64,000 nt of DNA from Rachicladosporium sp. CCFEE 5018 (GCA_002077045.2 KZ111143.1:1651219-1715218), one strand, 5' to 3'; positions 9,081 through 20,749 are shown, counted from the first letter of the stretch. Numbers and translations: made by a program. The notes: generated from the sequence alone by a model not told the origin.

Positions 9081-11332
9081 ATGGCTAAAAGTCAAGGGAT
9101 CTTGACCAACATGGGGGTGGACTACGTGATTGTTTTCCGCTTCGCTACTACAGGTCCGTCAAGTTGGATGATGTAGGTGAATCGGATCTGACATATATTG
9201 CAGACCGACCCAAAGCAGAGCAGCGCTTCGAGAACCTCATTCAAGCTCTCGCAGGCGTAGGTCTAGCCACCGAAGTTCGTAATGGCGACAATCACTCCGT
9301 CCTGGTTTTCGTCAAGGTCGCAAGTGAGGAGCACATCTTCGGCGAAGTCTACCGAAGTCGAGTGAAAGACTGGATGTATGGCGTGCGAGCCGCTGCGCCC
9401 TCGAAAGAGGTACGGCAGTCGCTGGACGGCGAGCCGATGAACGAGAGCGAGAGGCTGCGGATCATTCACCAACTTATCACAAATCCTACAAGTGAGGGTG
9501 GTGCCGGTATCACGCCAAAGAAGGGACAATGGGAGAATGTGGAGAGTGTCTTTGCGCTGCATGACCATGTGTACAACAAGGCGTGGATCAAGAAGTGGAG
9601 CACACAATATCTGCTCACGCCAGAAGACCTCGACGAGATCCGGAATCGGCTAGGCGAGAAGGTCGCATACTACTTCGCTTTCACGCAGGCGTACTTCACA
9701 TTCCTCACTGCACCTGCAGCTTTCGGTCTGGCAGCTTGGGCACTGCTGGGCTCGTTCAGCCCGTTCTATGCCATCTTCGCCAGTATCTGGTGCGTGGTCT
9801 TCGTGGAGTACTGGAAGCATCAAGAGACTGACCTGGCTGTGCGATGGAACGTCCGCGGAGTCAGCAAGATCGATACGAAGCGTCATGACTTTGCACATGA
9901 GAAGGTTGTCACCGACCCAGTAACGGGCGAGGAGGAGCACATCTTCCCTGCTACCAAGCGTCTCCAAAGGCAATTGCTCCAAGTACCCTTCGCGCTGGTC
10001 GCAGCTCTGCTACTTGGAGCACTCATCTCAACCGCATTCGGTATCGAAATCTTCATCTCGGAAATATACAACGGCCCGTTCAAGGCTGTGCTGGTCTTCC
10101 TGCCCACTGTGATCCTCACGACATGCATGCCAATCCTGTCTGGCGCATTGACGACACTGGCTACTCGCCTCAGCGATTACGAGAACCACTCGACGAATGC
10201 TGCCTACGAGAAAGCTGTCACGCAGAAGATCTTTGTCATCAACTTTATCACCTCCTACCTGCCGATTTTCCTCACGGCCTTCGTCTATGTGCCCTTTGGT
10301 ACCGTTCTGGTCCCCTATCTCGATGTCTTCAGCCTCACGGTGCGACCATTCGCGGAGAATGAGAAGCAGCTCAAGACTCCATCGTCCGCCAAGTTCAGCA
10401 TCAATCCCTCTCGCCTACGCAAGCAAGTTATCTACTTCACCGTCACAGCCCAGATCGTCGGCTTCGCAATGGAGGTCGTAGTGCCCTACCTCAAACGTCA
10501 AGGCTTCCTCAAATATCGCGAGATGCAGTCCTCCCGCGCTCACGCAGCGTCAGCCGGTGGCGCGCCTCCACCAGCATCCCTGACAGACGAGCCCGAAGAG
10601 AAAGACTTCCTTGCTCGTGTACGCTCAGAAGCCGAGCTAGACATCTACGACGTCACTACCGACCTCCGCGAAATGGTACTGCAGTTCGGTTACCTTGCGC
10701 TCTTCAGCGTCGTCTGGCCGTTGGTCCCGGTTAGCTTCCTGATCAACAACTGGATCGAGCTCCGCGCAGATGCTGTCAAGATCTGCGTTGAGATGCAACG
10801 CCCTACACCTAGTCGCGCAGACACCATCGGGCCGTGGCTAGACTCCCTAGGCTTTCTGAGCTGGGTCGGCTCGATCACGATGTCCGCGCTCGTCTACCTC
10901 TTCTCCAACGATGGCCTTGGACCTGATGGCAACCCAAGCCAGATCAAAGGCTGGGCTCTACTACTTTCGGTGTTCTTCTCAGAGCACCTCTACCTCGTTG
11001 TCCGCTGGGCTGTCGCTCTAGCTATCAGTAAGATCGACTCTCCTGGTCGACAGAAGGAACGACGCGAGCGCTTTGCAGTCAGGCAACAGTATTTCAAAGA
11101 GAGTCTTGATCAGACTTCGAGGTTGCCGCCAATTTCTGAGAAGGCTGAGGATCTGAACTTTACGAGAGAGAAATTGGAGGAAGATGCTAGGCAGAGTAGT
11201 CTGAGTGGGAGTTCGACTGAGCAGAGATTTTGGGGACGGCAGAGGAGTGCTGGCGAGGTTGCGGTTGTGGGAAAGGCTATGATCGAACGAGCCTTGCCGG
11301 GTGGCAGTGGGGAGGCGAAGAAAGAGTTGTGA
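9081..11332 (+). CDS. Anoctamin/TMEM16 family protein (Ist2-like)
   Basis: Two exons, 9081-9153 and 9204-11332, encode 733 residues. Start 9081 is chosen because MGVDYVIVFRF, the conserved N-terminus of fungal Ist2 proteins, lies in the first exon; the 50-bp intron splices in phase into DRPKAEQRFENL. An N-terminal ferredoxin-like domain is followed by about eight to ten hydrophobic segments (for example YFAFTQAYFTFLTAPAAFG and PIFLTAFVYVPFG) and an SVVWPLVPVSFLINNW segment typical of the anoctamin core. Family members are Ca-activated lipid scramblases or ER-plasma-membrane tethers. The Ser/Glu-rich C-terminal tail could be the membrane-contact or sorting segment. Membrane location and role are inferred from the family. 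Confidence 0.9.
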
Positions 11333-11536
11333 AGCATGAATCATGATGCGTAAAGACCTACAGAGGCGAGCGAGTGGTCTCTCGAGTGCAAGCATGGAAG
11401 GGCAGATCACCACGACCGAGCGACAAGCTTATGACAAGATACCAAAGGTAGCAGATGGGTATACCCGAGAGTACGTACAAAGCTCCTGCTTTGCATAACC
11501 CCCAATATGTCCTCATCTGCCGTACATGCGTAGCGC
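11333..11536. other. Convergent 3' intergenic region
   Basis: A short spacer between the converging anoctamin and Ser/Thr-rich genes. It presumably holds both transcription ends; nothing else is seen. Confidence 0.5.
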
Positions 11537-12271
11537 TCATGGGTGGCCCAGCGCCAGCACAGCCAAGGCAGGCAGTAGCAGTACCCCAACACTCATGAAC
11601 GGCTTCAACACCGCAAGCAGCGCAGCATCCCCGTACGCCCTCGTAGCAGCGCTCGCAGCCGTAGACGAAGTAGCGCTCGCAGCCGCCGTCGTCGCCACGC
11701 TGCTCGTCTGCACCGTACTAGCCGTCGTCGCCGCCGCCGTAGTCTCCATCGCGCTCGACATACTCGCACTAGCACTCGTCTCCACCGCAGTCGAGCTCCC
11801 ACTCTCCGCCGAGCTGGTCGTCATCTCTGTCCCACTTGTAGCTGAAGCACTCGCACTCATAATCGCCGTGCTCGCGCCCAACGCCGCCGTCCACTGACTA
11901 GTAAAGCTCGACTGCGCCGCTGCGTCCGCACCCTCGGTGCACTCTTTCGCGCTCGAAATGTAGTTGTTCATGCAGCTGAAGGCTGCGTCGCCGCCGGCTG
12001 GGTTCGAGCTGCAGCAGGACTTGTAGTCTGGGTAGACTGTGGAGCAGAGGCCGCAGGCTGCGTAGCCGCCGCCAAAGCCGGTGTTGCACATGAGTGAGAA
12101 GGTGTCGTTGAGGTCATCTGTGGGAAGGGTCAAGATTAGTGTGAAGATGGGGAGGGAGTGGGTGGGGGAGGTAGTACGGCGAGAGAAGTCGTTTACTATG
12201 GGCCAGCCGGAGTTGCAGAGAAGGAGTTGACATTCTGTCTGGAAGAGGTTGTTTGGGCAGCCCGCGGCCAT
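11537..12271 (-). CDS. Cys-rich, Ser/Thr-rich probable GPI-anchored surface protein
   Basis: I model two exons, 12178-12271 and 11537-12117, joined by a 60-bp intron with a CTAAT branch-like site; this gives 224 residues. The N-terminal 100 residues hold about 12 cysteines (CPNNLFQTEC, CNTGFGGGYAACGLC, DYKSCCSSN). A Ser/Thr/Ala-rich low-complexity stretch of about 90 residues follows, ending in a hydrophobic tail (VGVLLLPALAVLAL) typical of a GPI-attachment signal. The weak point is the N-terminus, which lacks a clear signal peptide, so an upstream exon may be missing. I do not recognise the cysteine domain. The frame also stays open through the intron, so the splice is likely but not certain. 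Confidence 0.65.
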   Translation of the reverse strand: MAAGCPNNLFQTECQLLLCNSGWPIVNDFSRRTTSPTHSLPIFTLILTLPTDDLNDTFSLMCNTGFGGGYAACGLCSTVYPDYKSCCSSNPAGGDAAFSCMNNYISSAKECTEGADAAAQSSFTSQWTAALGASTAIMSASASATSGTEMTTSSAESGSSTAVETSASASMSSAMETTAAATTASTVQTSSVATTAAASATSSTAASAATRAYGDAALLAVLKPFMSVGVLLLPALAVLALGHP

Positions 12272-13751
12272 CTTTACTGTGGGTTACACTCTTGAGTATT
12301 GCTCTTGAAAACTGAGGAAGACTCCGTGTGCGCGAAAGGAGTCTTCTAACGATCAAGGACGGAAACGGGGAGAGATTAGACGACGAAAGATGAATTGCCT
12401 TGTAGACTTGCCTGAGATAGGGTTCGGGAAGGTGTGTATAGCGCCATGCCTATGCACAGCCTACATCTCTACGCACTGGACTACATGCACAGTGTTGTCG
12501 CTAAACAATACTACTACCTTCCGCGTGTCTGTCGAAGCGCTGCGGCTGCAGGTACACGCGCGAACTCTGACTTCTGTGGCTGCATATGTGCCAAAGTGAG
12601 GTCCCGATATGAGCTGTCTAGCTGCTTTGAGTGCGAAGAAGCGAATCTTGAACGCCACAAGCTTTACCATTGCTTACCGACTCGCTTCTTGAAGTGGCAG
12701 GATCATGTGGTGATACATGACCAATGGCGATCAGCACTAGAGGGTCGCTTCGAGGAGTCGTGCTTCGTTAGCGGTGGCTTAGGACGTCCCAGTAGCGTGG
12801 GCGTTGCTCTGATGTCGCCGTGGACATTCATTATCCGGACATTCGTTATCCACGTCGAAAGACATGACGGCCGGCGCATCGCTCCGAGCATACACTCGCA
12901 AGGATAGAAATGTCACGGTAAGCTAGATCTAGGACCCCAGTCAGAACCGTGGGCGCGAGAGATCCCCCCAATTTCCTCACAGGTAGTATTCATGAAGATG
13001 TTGTCGTTGTCAAGAGCTGCCGTCCCGCTGCGGAGCGGTGCGAGAACCCTGTCTTCCACACCTCGAGGGCTTAACGACGGTTGACGACACTCCACGGCCC
13101 TTCGATGCTCAACACCTTCACAGACGCCCACCGTCACACAAAGCTCATTTGCGGCAGCCTGCGTTCAAATGCCATGACACTGTTTGATGATCTGGTCCGG
13201 TGATCTGGTCCGCGTTCTTGCTAACAGCCATCTGCAAGACGGAGCGCATCTCGCGATCACTGTACGGGTCCACCTCCCCGTCGAGTGGGCATCTTCGCCT
13301 TGTACGGGCCTCGATCCATTATGAGTGCAGCTACCGGACCGCCGGTACTTGACACAATCAGGGTTGAGCGAGCAAGAGGCTGCTCGCCAATGTGATGAGG
13401 GGGAAAGAGCGCCGATCGCTTCAGCACATTGGAAGCATTTGATCTTTAGATGGGCAAGGTTCTGTGCCCTTGAAAGGAAGAGTAATGTCATATGTTGGAG
13501 TGTAGTGATAGACCGCGGGTGGTCTCCTCGTTTTTGTCGTTCATACCTACCTAGTAACAGGTGCTGGGTCGCTCCTGCTTCTAGCGAGCATGCGGGCTGC
13601 CGCTGTTGCTTGGGTAAACGCCTAACAAACCTTTCATTCGTCATCTTCCTTCATCTCACCACAAGACTTTGTCGCAGAACTACAGAAGTCCAGCATGGCT
13701 AGGCCAAAGTAAGCAGATCGGCCGGTCTTTGGTCCACCGAGACCGCCACAC
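12272..13751. other. Intergenic region; left edge of duplicated block at about 13402
   Basis: No gene is supported. Open frames up to about 159 codons occur on both strands but lack domains or plausible codon patterns. Sequence matching the start of the window begins near 13402, only because the window starts there. Confidence 0.5.
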
Positions 13752-14830
13752 ATGAACGCCATCGAACCTGAGGTCACCACTCCATCGGATCAGGCAGCAA
13801 ACAACACGCCCTCGCCATCAAAAGCAGTACCATTCACTCTACCACGCGGCAGAGTCGTGCGCACCTGGTATGATATGCCCACAGCTGGCAGTGGTGTTCG
13901 GCCAAAGCTCGTGGGATCCAGCCACGACATGACTGACGCTGAGGTCGAATGTGATCTCAAAGAGCTGGAAGAGATTCTCGCGAAGAACCGCTCTACGGAC
14001 GCGATGAATGCTGCTCCCGAGGCGCAGGAAAGGCAATCAGCTGTCCACGCTGTCTTGAATACGGCCGATCTTCTGGAGTGAATTTTGGTGCTCACGCACA
14101 TACCCACACACAGTGCGCCATGCCCGGAGATTGTGAGGCTCTGGAAGCAAGCTTCGGTCCTGACCCGCGTCAATAAGACTTTCAGGAGCACCATCGAATC
14201 GTCAATCCGCTTGCAGATGGGGGCTTGGTTCGCTGCGGACACTTGTTGGGCGGAACTCCAGGCCTACAAGAGGGTCAAATTGCCACATCCGATCACGAAG
14301 CAGGAGTGCTTGCAGCAACATCATCCTCTCGTGAAGTTCATCATCCTTCAGCAGGACAACCCATTCACCTACATAAATCTGGATCGCAAGAGGTTCAAGC
14401 ATGGCCAGCTGGGTGGATCAAGTGCCTTCATCGAGATCGTCACAGGATCGAGGAAGTGGCGACTCCAGATTCGCATGTGTCTCCTCTACTTTACGAGAAT
14501 GGTCACGACGAACATCATCCGGCGCAAGGCGGGCAACGAACGCAGTACCGCGGACGTGAATGCATCAGATGCGCTAATGGTCGATGTCACTGGGTTGTAT
14601 GCTGCCCAAGGGTGTCTACAGGGCGACACAAGAAGATGGATGTTCGGATCACACGACCCTTTGAAGATGTTATGGAGCAGGCGCAGTATCATATTGAGAA
14701 CCAAGAGGCTGCGAGACTGGCGGGCAAAGTTTCAGATCCTAGGGGTGTGTTCGAGGATTCGCCAGAATGGTGGACAAGTACGGGAATGCTGAGCTGGTGG
14801 AAGCGATTTGCCGAAGGCGCAATCAGTTAG
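13752..14830 (+). pseudogene. F-box-like gene 1 (haplotype 2), degenerate
   Basis: This copy lacks the early TAA of the haplotype-1 copy, so its first frame runs 109 codons from ATG 13752 to TGA 14079-14081. It then continues in the same frame to about 14792, with family homology (WKQASVLTRVNKTFRSTIESS). The C-terminal RPFEDVMEQAQYHIENQEAARL block sits in a different frame that ends at 14830. The TGA falls where paralogs have LLETIL or LLENIL. A 36-bp GT...CAG segment would remove the TGA in phase, but that is shorter than any other intron here. It is most likely a decaying paralog. Confidence 0.5.
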
Positions 14831-15245
14831 GCTAAATGTTGTCGATGCTGTGTTGCGCAGGGGTGGCCGCTCGTACGGAACTCGTGGAATGGTGCAGCGA
14901 CCACTGCATCAGAAGAATTTGGCGGCAAGCTGGAGACACGACATCTGGAACTATTGAGCGCAGAATCACTACACCGTCTCATCCTCAACGAATAGACTGT
15001 TCAGGTGGACGGTTTGAATGAAGGTAAAGCAGGCTAGATACGGTCCAGATCATTACCCTTCGCTCTTTCCTCTGCTGCACTCACCTCAAATTACTGCCAA
15101 GCGCTGGGACGTGAAGAGTCTGCAGCGACGCCACAGCCAAACAGTCACCCACCAGATCACCTTCAATCAGCGTTTGGATAGTGCGCAACGTGAGAGGTCG
15201 TCGCCGCAAGCTTTCCGCAATAACACTTCAACCACTGCACATAGT

Positions 15246-15956
15246 ATGCCAGACATGCATCAGCAACTCGACGATCAGCCAGACACATCGCCAAACAAGA
15301 AGACGACGGCTGTAGCCACAGTCTTCGCTGTCCCGGAGCTCCTCGAAACGATCCTCCTTCACCTAGACGATTGGAAGCAGCCAGTCGTCCTACTCTCGGT
15401 TAACAGATGCTTTCAGCAGACGATCGAAGACTCGCTCGCCCTGCAGCGGAAGATGTGGCTTGCGCTGGACCCTGCCTTTGCAGTGAATAGTCCCTTGATG
15501 TCACCTGACTCTTTCGACATCGGGGAACAGCCGGAGTAGTACGAAAGCTTCAATCCACTGCTCTGTGAGCTCGCATGCTATACGATGGCGTGCCCATGGG
15601 AAGACTATGATGGCAAAATCAAAGGGACGATGGAGCTCAGACTGGCTGTCAAACAGCACCATCCGCGTGACTACCACTATGTAGAAAAGGTCGGCCCTCA
15701 GATCAGAGTTATCTTCAATCGCCGGGATGTCAAAGGAAGCTTTACGGACCGCACGATGACATCCAAAGGCACATCCTGGCGAAGGACTCTGTGCCTTCAA
15801 CTTCCTCTGGCCCTGCAGGCGGTCTTTTGTATCAGACCTAGCATGAAACAAAATGAGGAGGAGATGATGGAGCCTAGTGGTACGCTTGGAGAGCTGATGG
15901 ACGCTGCCGCTGAGGCTCTCCGGAACCCCTATGTCACTGACACTGACTCGGACTGA
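15246..15956 (+). pseudogene. F-box-like gene 2 (haplotype 2), in-frame TAG
   Basis: Counterpart of 1848-2558, with the same in-frame TAG (15537-15539) between an F-box-like N-terminal half (AVPELLETILLHLDDWKQP) and an open C-terminal half. The post-stop residues YESFNPLLCELACY align with the LYNPLLIEWHS region of paralog 4, so the codons after the stop were once translated. The stop therefore predates the separation of the two copies, yet the 3' half has stayed open in both. The protein made, if any, may be the 97-residue N-terminal piece. Confidence 0.55.
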
Positions 15957-16706
15957 GTGTCCAAAGGCGCGATATGAGAAGGGCACCGACGATATTGATG
16001 AGGAGATCTGAAGCGTTGTACTCTTACCAAAAGCTTTCGAAGATGGTGCGAGTCAGCAGCATGCAGACGATGGGATTCTGACGGGCACCAACGCGATCAG
16101 AACCTGGCGATTGAGTTGTCACATATCAAATTGGGTCGGGAAATTAGCACTGTGTGTTGCTCAGGTTGCGGACGTCTCACGGGCAAGCGTCGCTCTCATC
16201 GGATGCGATGTCGCCGTCTACCTCCATCGGTCTGGCGTTCAGAATGAGGAGCTGAGGTCCGTTGGCGAGCTGTAAATCATCAGACTAGGGTCTCTTCGTC
16301 TATCCGATGGCCGGAGGGACGTCCAAAGAACACATCAAGATCAGATCTAACGCCTGCCATACTCGTCATATGGCGACGCAATCGTGTGTTGTCCTTGGGT
16401 GAGGAAAGATGAGCATGGCTGTGGTAGCTGCAATGAGTTACACCACTGCCAGTCGTTCCTTCCATCCGTTTCACTCGCTCCTGCCACTCCATATGCAGGC
16501 GCCAGCGTTCCTTCCTCGCCTGTGGCATTCGATTCTGCAAGGCCACTTCTCTTCATGCGCTTGCTCAACCTCCTCTATCACACCAACACATCACAAGTCA
16601 AGTGGAGGGTCATCAGCTTGATCACTGCGCGCAAACTATCGCGACATAGTCACCGACTCAACAGCTTTAGGATCCAAGACCTCACATCGATCTACTCGCA
16701 AACATC
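15957..16706. other. Intergenic spacer between F-box genes 2 and 3 (haplotype 2)
   Basis: Close match to 2559-3308; no gene seen. Confidence 0.5.
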
Positions 16707-17333
16707 ATGGCAGCCGCACTCGCCGTCCTCGATCTCCCCGAACTGCTGGAGAACATCTTTCTACATCTCGAAGACTGGCAAGAGCCCTTCGGTTTGCAGC
16801 GTGTCAACAAGCGCTTCAAGGCGACCATCGAGAGATCAATTCACTTACGGAGGAAGATGTGGCTCGCTCCAAAACTCAGCTCAAAAGACATCGATCTGAC
16901 TGAGGACACGTCTGTGACCTATTGGCGCCCGGATCCGTTACGCGAGATTCTGTACAATCCGCTGCTAATGCGAGATGCTCCCGGCAAAGGCTACATGCGT
17001 TGGCCAAATATCGACAAATGTCGTTTCTTCGTCTTGCCCCTCAGCATGCCCCGAAGCATATCTATGCACAACTATCATGGCAGGCTCGTAGACGATGACC
17101 TCATTCTCCGTCAAGGATCCTCGTGGCGTCGTACACTGTGGACACAAACCTCCGCGGTGCCGGTTCAGCTGGTCTTCAACAGCTTCCCAAAGGTTTCCAT
17201 GTGTTCAGAACATGTGGAGGTTGGGCCTTGCACTACGATGGGAGATCTGATAGACAGCGGACAACACCACCTCGATGAAGTGCAGAAGAAAGTAAGAGAG
17301 AGGAGGGTGGTGACGAAGAAGGTCCCGAAGTGA
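16707..17333 (+). CDS. F-box-like protein 3 (haplotype 2)
   Basis: Single exon, 208 residues. The opening MAAALAVLDLPELLENIFL is shared with the counterpart at 3309, followed by LEDWQEPFGLQRVNKRFKATIE and RRKMWLAP. GSSWRRTLWTQTSAV (about residues 136-150) and a C-terminal TMGDLIDSGQHHLDEVQ block mark the family. Between these landmarks it differs heavily from the haplotype-1 protein, for example MRWPNIDKCRFFVLPL against ARWPEPDKCRLYIYT. The open frame and preserved motifs argue that both versions are functional rather than decaying. Function is inferred as an SCF substrate adaptor. Confidence 0.75.
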   Translation: MAAALAVLDLPELLENIFLHLEDWQEPFGLQRVNKRFKATIERSIHLRRKMWLAPKLSSKDIDLTEDTSVTYWRPDPLREILYNPLLMRDAPGKGYMRWPNIDKCRFFVLPLSMPRSISMHNYHGRLVDDDLILRQGSSWRRTLWTQTSAVPVQLVFNSFPKVSMCSEHVEVGPCTTMGDLIDSGQHHLDEVQKKVRERRVVTKKVPK

Positions 17334-17904
17334 AGTTCAAAGGTTCGAGAGTATGAACACCGGATTCATGCGACTGATCATGGCTGACAGCAGTGAAGCT
17401 CAAATCGCCGCTGCATCCACAGTTGATCGGGTTTCCCACAGGAAAATGAGTTAGCGCAAGCATCGCTACTATCAGTACGCATGGGTGTGGTAACCAAACG
17501 TATGAGCAATGGAGGACTGGCAGAGCCGGTGTTGAGTCGGTATAGTTCGAGCTTAGATGTCCTCCAGTTTGCATTGCAAAGCTGGGTGACTGATGCCTGG
17601 TCAAAGTGAAAGCTTCACTGTCATCCACCGGCCAGTCCAGAACGTGTCATTTGCTCCTGCCTATCGTGCACACAAGTGATAGGTTCCTACCTTAGTTCTG
17701 CCTAGGTTGTGTATCTCCTCGCATTGCAACGCCATCTGCTACCAACACCCTATTGACGGTCACGTCAGACACTACCCTCGTGTCACGGACGACCGAGAAT
17801 TGGATCATACTCCTACCCCTTCAACGCGATACAGCTTACCTCTACCACCGACCTTCCTCATCCTCCTCGAACACAGCACGCAATCATCCACAAAGTAATT
17901 CGAC
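17334..17904. other. Intergenic spacer between F-box genes 3 and 4 (haplotype 2)
   Basis: No gene is seen. It does not align by eye with 3942-4433. It supplies the promoter of F-box gene 4. Confidence 0.5.
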
Positions 17905-18540
17905 ATGGCCGCCGCACTCGCCGTCCTTGATCTGCCGGAGCTACTCGAGAACATTATACTTCGGATCGACGATTGGAAGAAGCCATTCGTCCTACTCCGC
18001 GTCAACCAGAGGTTCAAGGCGACAATCGAGAACTCGATCCATCTCAAGCGAAAGATGTGGTTCACTCCGACTTCCAAAGACGTGGAGGTCGAAAGGACTT
18101 CGCCATGCAACCACAAGGATGCAACGGAACCTTCAGCCACTCTCTACAACCCATTACTCATAGAGTGGCATTCCCGAACGAGCATAATTCGATGTCCAGG
18201 AGGGAATGAGTTTGGCATGGAACTCCATCTTGCGCGAGACTTCAGCATCGAGGCGACTGTGTACACAGGCGGGCGTGCGAGCGACCTGCGAGTGCTATCA
18301 ATGGGAGACTCGTGGCGCCGCGTCCTGTGCACGCAGAAGTCAGGGGTCTCGATCGCTAAGCTCGATAGAGGGGTCAGGAAGAACAGACGTGTTCGTAGGA
18401 AGCTGTGCGTCCACACAGATGTGAAGCTGGCCAAGTATGCGACTATGGGAGATCTGATTGAGGGTGTAAACCGTTGCTTTGATGAGTTTCTGGAACGGGG
18501 CAAGCAAGAAAGCAGCGCTGGATCAGAGCGGATCTATTGA
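17905..18540 (+). CDS. F-box-like protein 4 (haplotype 2)
   Basis: Single exon, 211 residues, opening MAAALAVLDLPELLENIIL. The F-box-like helix is followed by VLLRVNQRFKATIENSIHLKR, then LYNPLLIEWHS. The block SDLRVLSMGDSWRRVLCTQK is almost the same as in the counterpart, and the C-terminal ATMGDLIEGVNRCFDEFLE is conserved. Residues 50-105 and 150-175 are much altered from the haplotype-1 protein, and the C-terminus is longer by a few residues. Likely a ubiquitin-ligase substrate adaptor; partner and target unknown. Confidence 0.75.
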   Translation: MAAALAVLDLPELLENIILRIDDWKKPFVLLRVNQRFKATIENSIHLKRKMWFTPTSKDVEVERTSPCNHKDATEPSATLYNPLLIEWHSRTSIIRCPGGNEFGMELHLARDFSIEATVYTGGRASDLRVLSMGDSWRRVLCTQKSGVSIAKLDRGVRKNRRVRRKLCVHTDVKLAKYATMGDLIEGVNRCFDEFLERGKQESSAGSERIY

Positions 18541-18647
18541 ATGGTGGCGGAATTGGCTGTACTGGAATAGTCATTACCTTGGTAGCATTGCTCCCGGTAC
18601 AGTAAGTGATTCCAGGTCTGGTTGAAAGTGAACTTATGCTAACAGCA

Positions 18648-20049
18648 TCAAGCGACCACACCATCCGACTTCAAGCTCTCGATCTCGGATATGCTCATAC
18701 CCAATACACCAGCGAGCACCTCATCGGTATGCTGTCCAAGCGTTGGTGGTGGGGAGCGTATACTTGGCTTCGACTCCGAAAACTTGACAGGCGGACTGAC
18801 GAGCTTGATGGGGCCGCAATCAGGGTGGTCGACCTCGGTCACCATGTCACGGGTAAGGACTAAGGAAAGGTCAGAATAGCTCATCTCAGAACAAAGAAAA
18901 ACTCTCAACAACCCACCATGCTCATGCTCCAACGTCCCCTTCACATCATTAATCCTTGCATACGGCATCCCGCTCCCCTCCAGCACAGCCTCCCACTCCG
19001 CCATCGTCTTCGTCCTCGTCACAGCCTCGATCTTCTCCTCCAACTCATCCCGATGCTTCACCCTATCAGCATTCGTCCGATACCTCTCGTCTTGACTCCA
19101 CTCCGCCTTTCCAATCCTCTCGCACAAAATCCCAAACAGCCTATCATTCCCGCCGCCCAGCATCAAATCCCCGTCTCTGGTCTTGAAGCCTTTGTAGGGT
19201 ACGATGGAGGGGTGTGCGGTGCCCCAGCGGCCGGAGTCGGGTTTACCTGAGATGAGGACTGAGGAGGCGAGGTTTGCGAGCGTAGCGACTTGGCAGTCAG
19301 ACAAGGCGACATCTATGTGTTGGCCACGGCCGGACTTTGCTCGGCTGAGGAGCGCAGCCATGATGGAGTTGCTGGTGTAGAGGCCGGTTGTTAGATCCGT
19401 GACTGCTACGCCGACTTTGGCTGGAGGGCCGTCGCGATGGCCGGTGATGTGCATGAGACCCATCTCGCTGCGTTTGATGTCAGTGAGTGGAAGCTTTAAG
19501 AGATGGGAGGAACGCTGACGCTTCGACCATCACGTCGTAGCCTGCTTTCTTTCGAAGTGGACCGGTCTGACCGTAGCCTGTGATACTAGCGTAGATGATG
19601 CTCGGATTGATCTTGGAGATTGTGGCATAGTCCATGCCGTACTTCTTCAAAGCGTCGGGAAGGTAATTCTCAACGAGGATGTCGCACTCCTTGACAAGCT
19701 TGTGTAAGATGCTGACGCCAGACGGATGTTGGAAGGATAGGCCGAGGGACTTCTTGTTGCGATTGACCTGATGAAGAGTCAGATCCTATTCGATGGCGTC
19801 AACTGAGAACTAGAGCATGGCTTACGGCAATGAAGTAAGCACTCTCGCCTGCTCCTTGTTTTTCACTGCCTTCCTTGTATGTGGCGTACGGTGGTCCCCA
19901 TGCTCGTGTGTCGTCGCCTCGAGTCGGGTGCTCTATTTTAATGACTTCTGCACTACATGGAGTCAGGACGAGATCGTGAAGGAAGAGCCAGACGTTGCCG
20001 TACTGGAGCTACTCGTACCCCAGGTCACCCAGTATTTGCGTACAGTATG
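18648..20049 (-). CDS. CaiB/BaiF CoA-transferase, 3' part (haplotype 2)
   Basis: Exons (minus strand): 20019-20049 (truncated by the gap), 19826-19952, 19520-19767, 18917-19467 and 18648-18859; the 5' exon is on contig C. Spliced with 20582-20749 and 20493-20524, the protein is 445 residues. Motifs include CTQILGDLG, AEVIKIEHP, a GYGQTGP active-site loop region and GQHIDVALSDCQVA. Here the 57-bp last intron (18860-18916) has no stop and keeps frame, so an unspliced reading looks like one exon; the other haplotype has a stop in it, which confirms the intron. 19676-20049 is repeated exactly at 20150-20523. Confidence 0.88.
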
Positions 20050-20149
20050 NNNNNNNNNNNNNNNNNNNNNNNNNNNNNNNNNNNNNNNNNNNNNNNNNNN
20101 NNNNNNNNNNNNNNNNNNNNNNNNNNNNNNNNNNNNNNNNNNNNNNNNN
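20050..20149. other. 100-N scaffold gap 2 (false gap)
   Basis: Exactly 100 Ns between contig ends that overlap by 374 bp (19676-20049 equals 20150-20523, including three haplotype-specific bases). The true distance is minus 374 bp. Confidence 0.97.
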
Positions 20150-20749
20150 AGGATGTCGCACTCCTTGACAAGCTTGTGTAAGATGCTGACGCCAGACGGA
20201 TGTTGGAAGGATAGGCCGAGGGACTTCTTGTTGCGATTGACCTGATGAAGAGTCAGATCCTATTCGATGGCGTCAACTGAGAACTAGAGCATGGCTTACG
20301 GCAATGAAGTAAGCACTCTCGCCTGCTCCTTGTTTTTCACTGCCTTCCTTGTATGTGGCGTACGGTGGTCCCCATGCTCGTGTGTCGTCGCCTCGAGTCG
20401 GGTGCTCTATTTTAATGACTTCTGCACTACATGGAGTCAGGACGAGATCGTGAAGGAAGAGCCAGACGTTGCCGTACTGGAGCTACTCGTACCCCAGGTC
20501 ACCCAGTATTTGCGTACAGTATGGCTACGGATCAGTCTATCAGCGCCTGCAACGTTGGGACCGTATGCTTTGAGGACCTACGCCTGCCAGCACTCGTGTC
20601 ATGTCGAGGACTTTATAGCCAGCTAGAGGCAGCGTTCCATCGCCCTTCGAGGCATTGGGAATGGCACTCGATCGCCTTGCTCTCGACCATTGATCGAAGC
20701 CACGGCCGAAGCCTTGTCTTATCACGCGTTGGGAACGAAAGAGAGACAT
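20150..20749 (-). CDS. CaiB/BaiF CoA-transferase, 5' part (haplotype 2)
   Basis: Exon 1 is 20582-20749, exon 2 is a 32-bp microexon 20493-20524, exon 3 is 20300-20426, and exon 4 starts at 20241 and continues on contig B. Start 20749 is chosen because it gives an Arg/Ser-rich, acid-poor N-terminus (MSLFRSQRVIRQGFGRGF) typical of a mitochondrial presequence, followed by LPLAGYKVLDMTRVLAG, the first CaiB motif. Splicing gives RVLAG-PYCTQILGDLG-AEVIKIEHP, exactly the expected family sequence. It probably acts in mitochondrial dicarboxylate-CoA metabolism like SUGCT; the substrate is inferred only. Confidence 0.88.

Larger units (their letters stand above)
13402..20049. repeat. Haplotype-2 copy of contig A
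   Basis: Collinear with 1-6581. It differs from it by scattered single-base changes in most places, a strongly diverged stretch at about 16770-18600, and some small indels. Three diagnostic bases near its right end (19776 g, 19862 t, 19949 t) match contig C but not contigs A or E. Confidence 0.85.

Noticed and set aside
12434..12907. Plus-strand open frame of 157 codons in the contig B intergenic region
   Set aside because: No domain, no good start context and overlapping frames of equal length on both strands.
13402..20049. True tandem segmental duplication of the F-box/CoA-transferase block
   Set aside because: Exact contig-end overlaps and phased diagnostic bases fit a mis-placed haplotig better; not fully excluded without reads.
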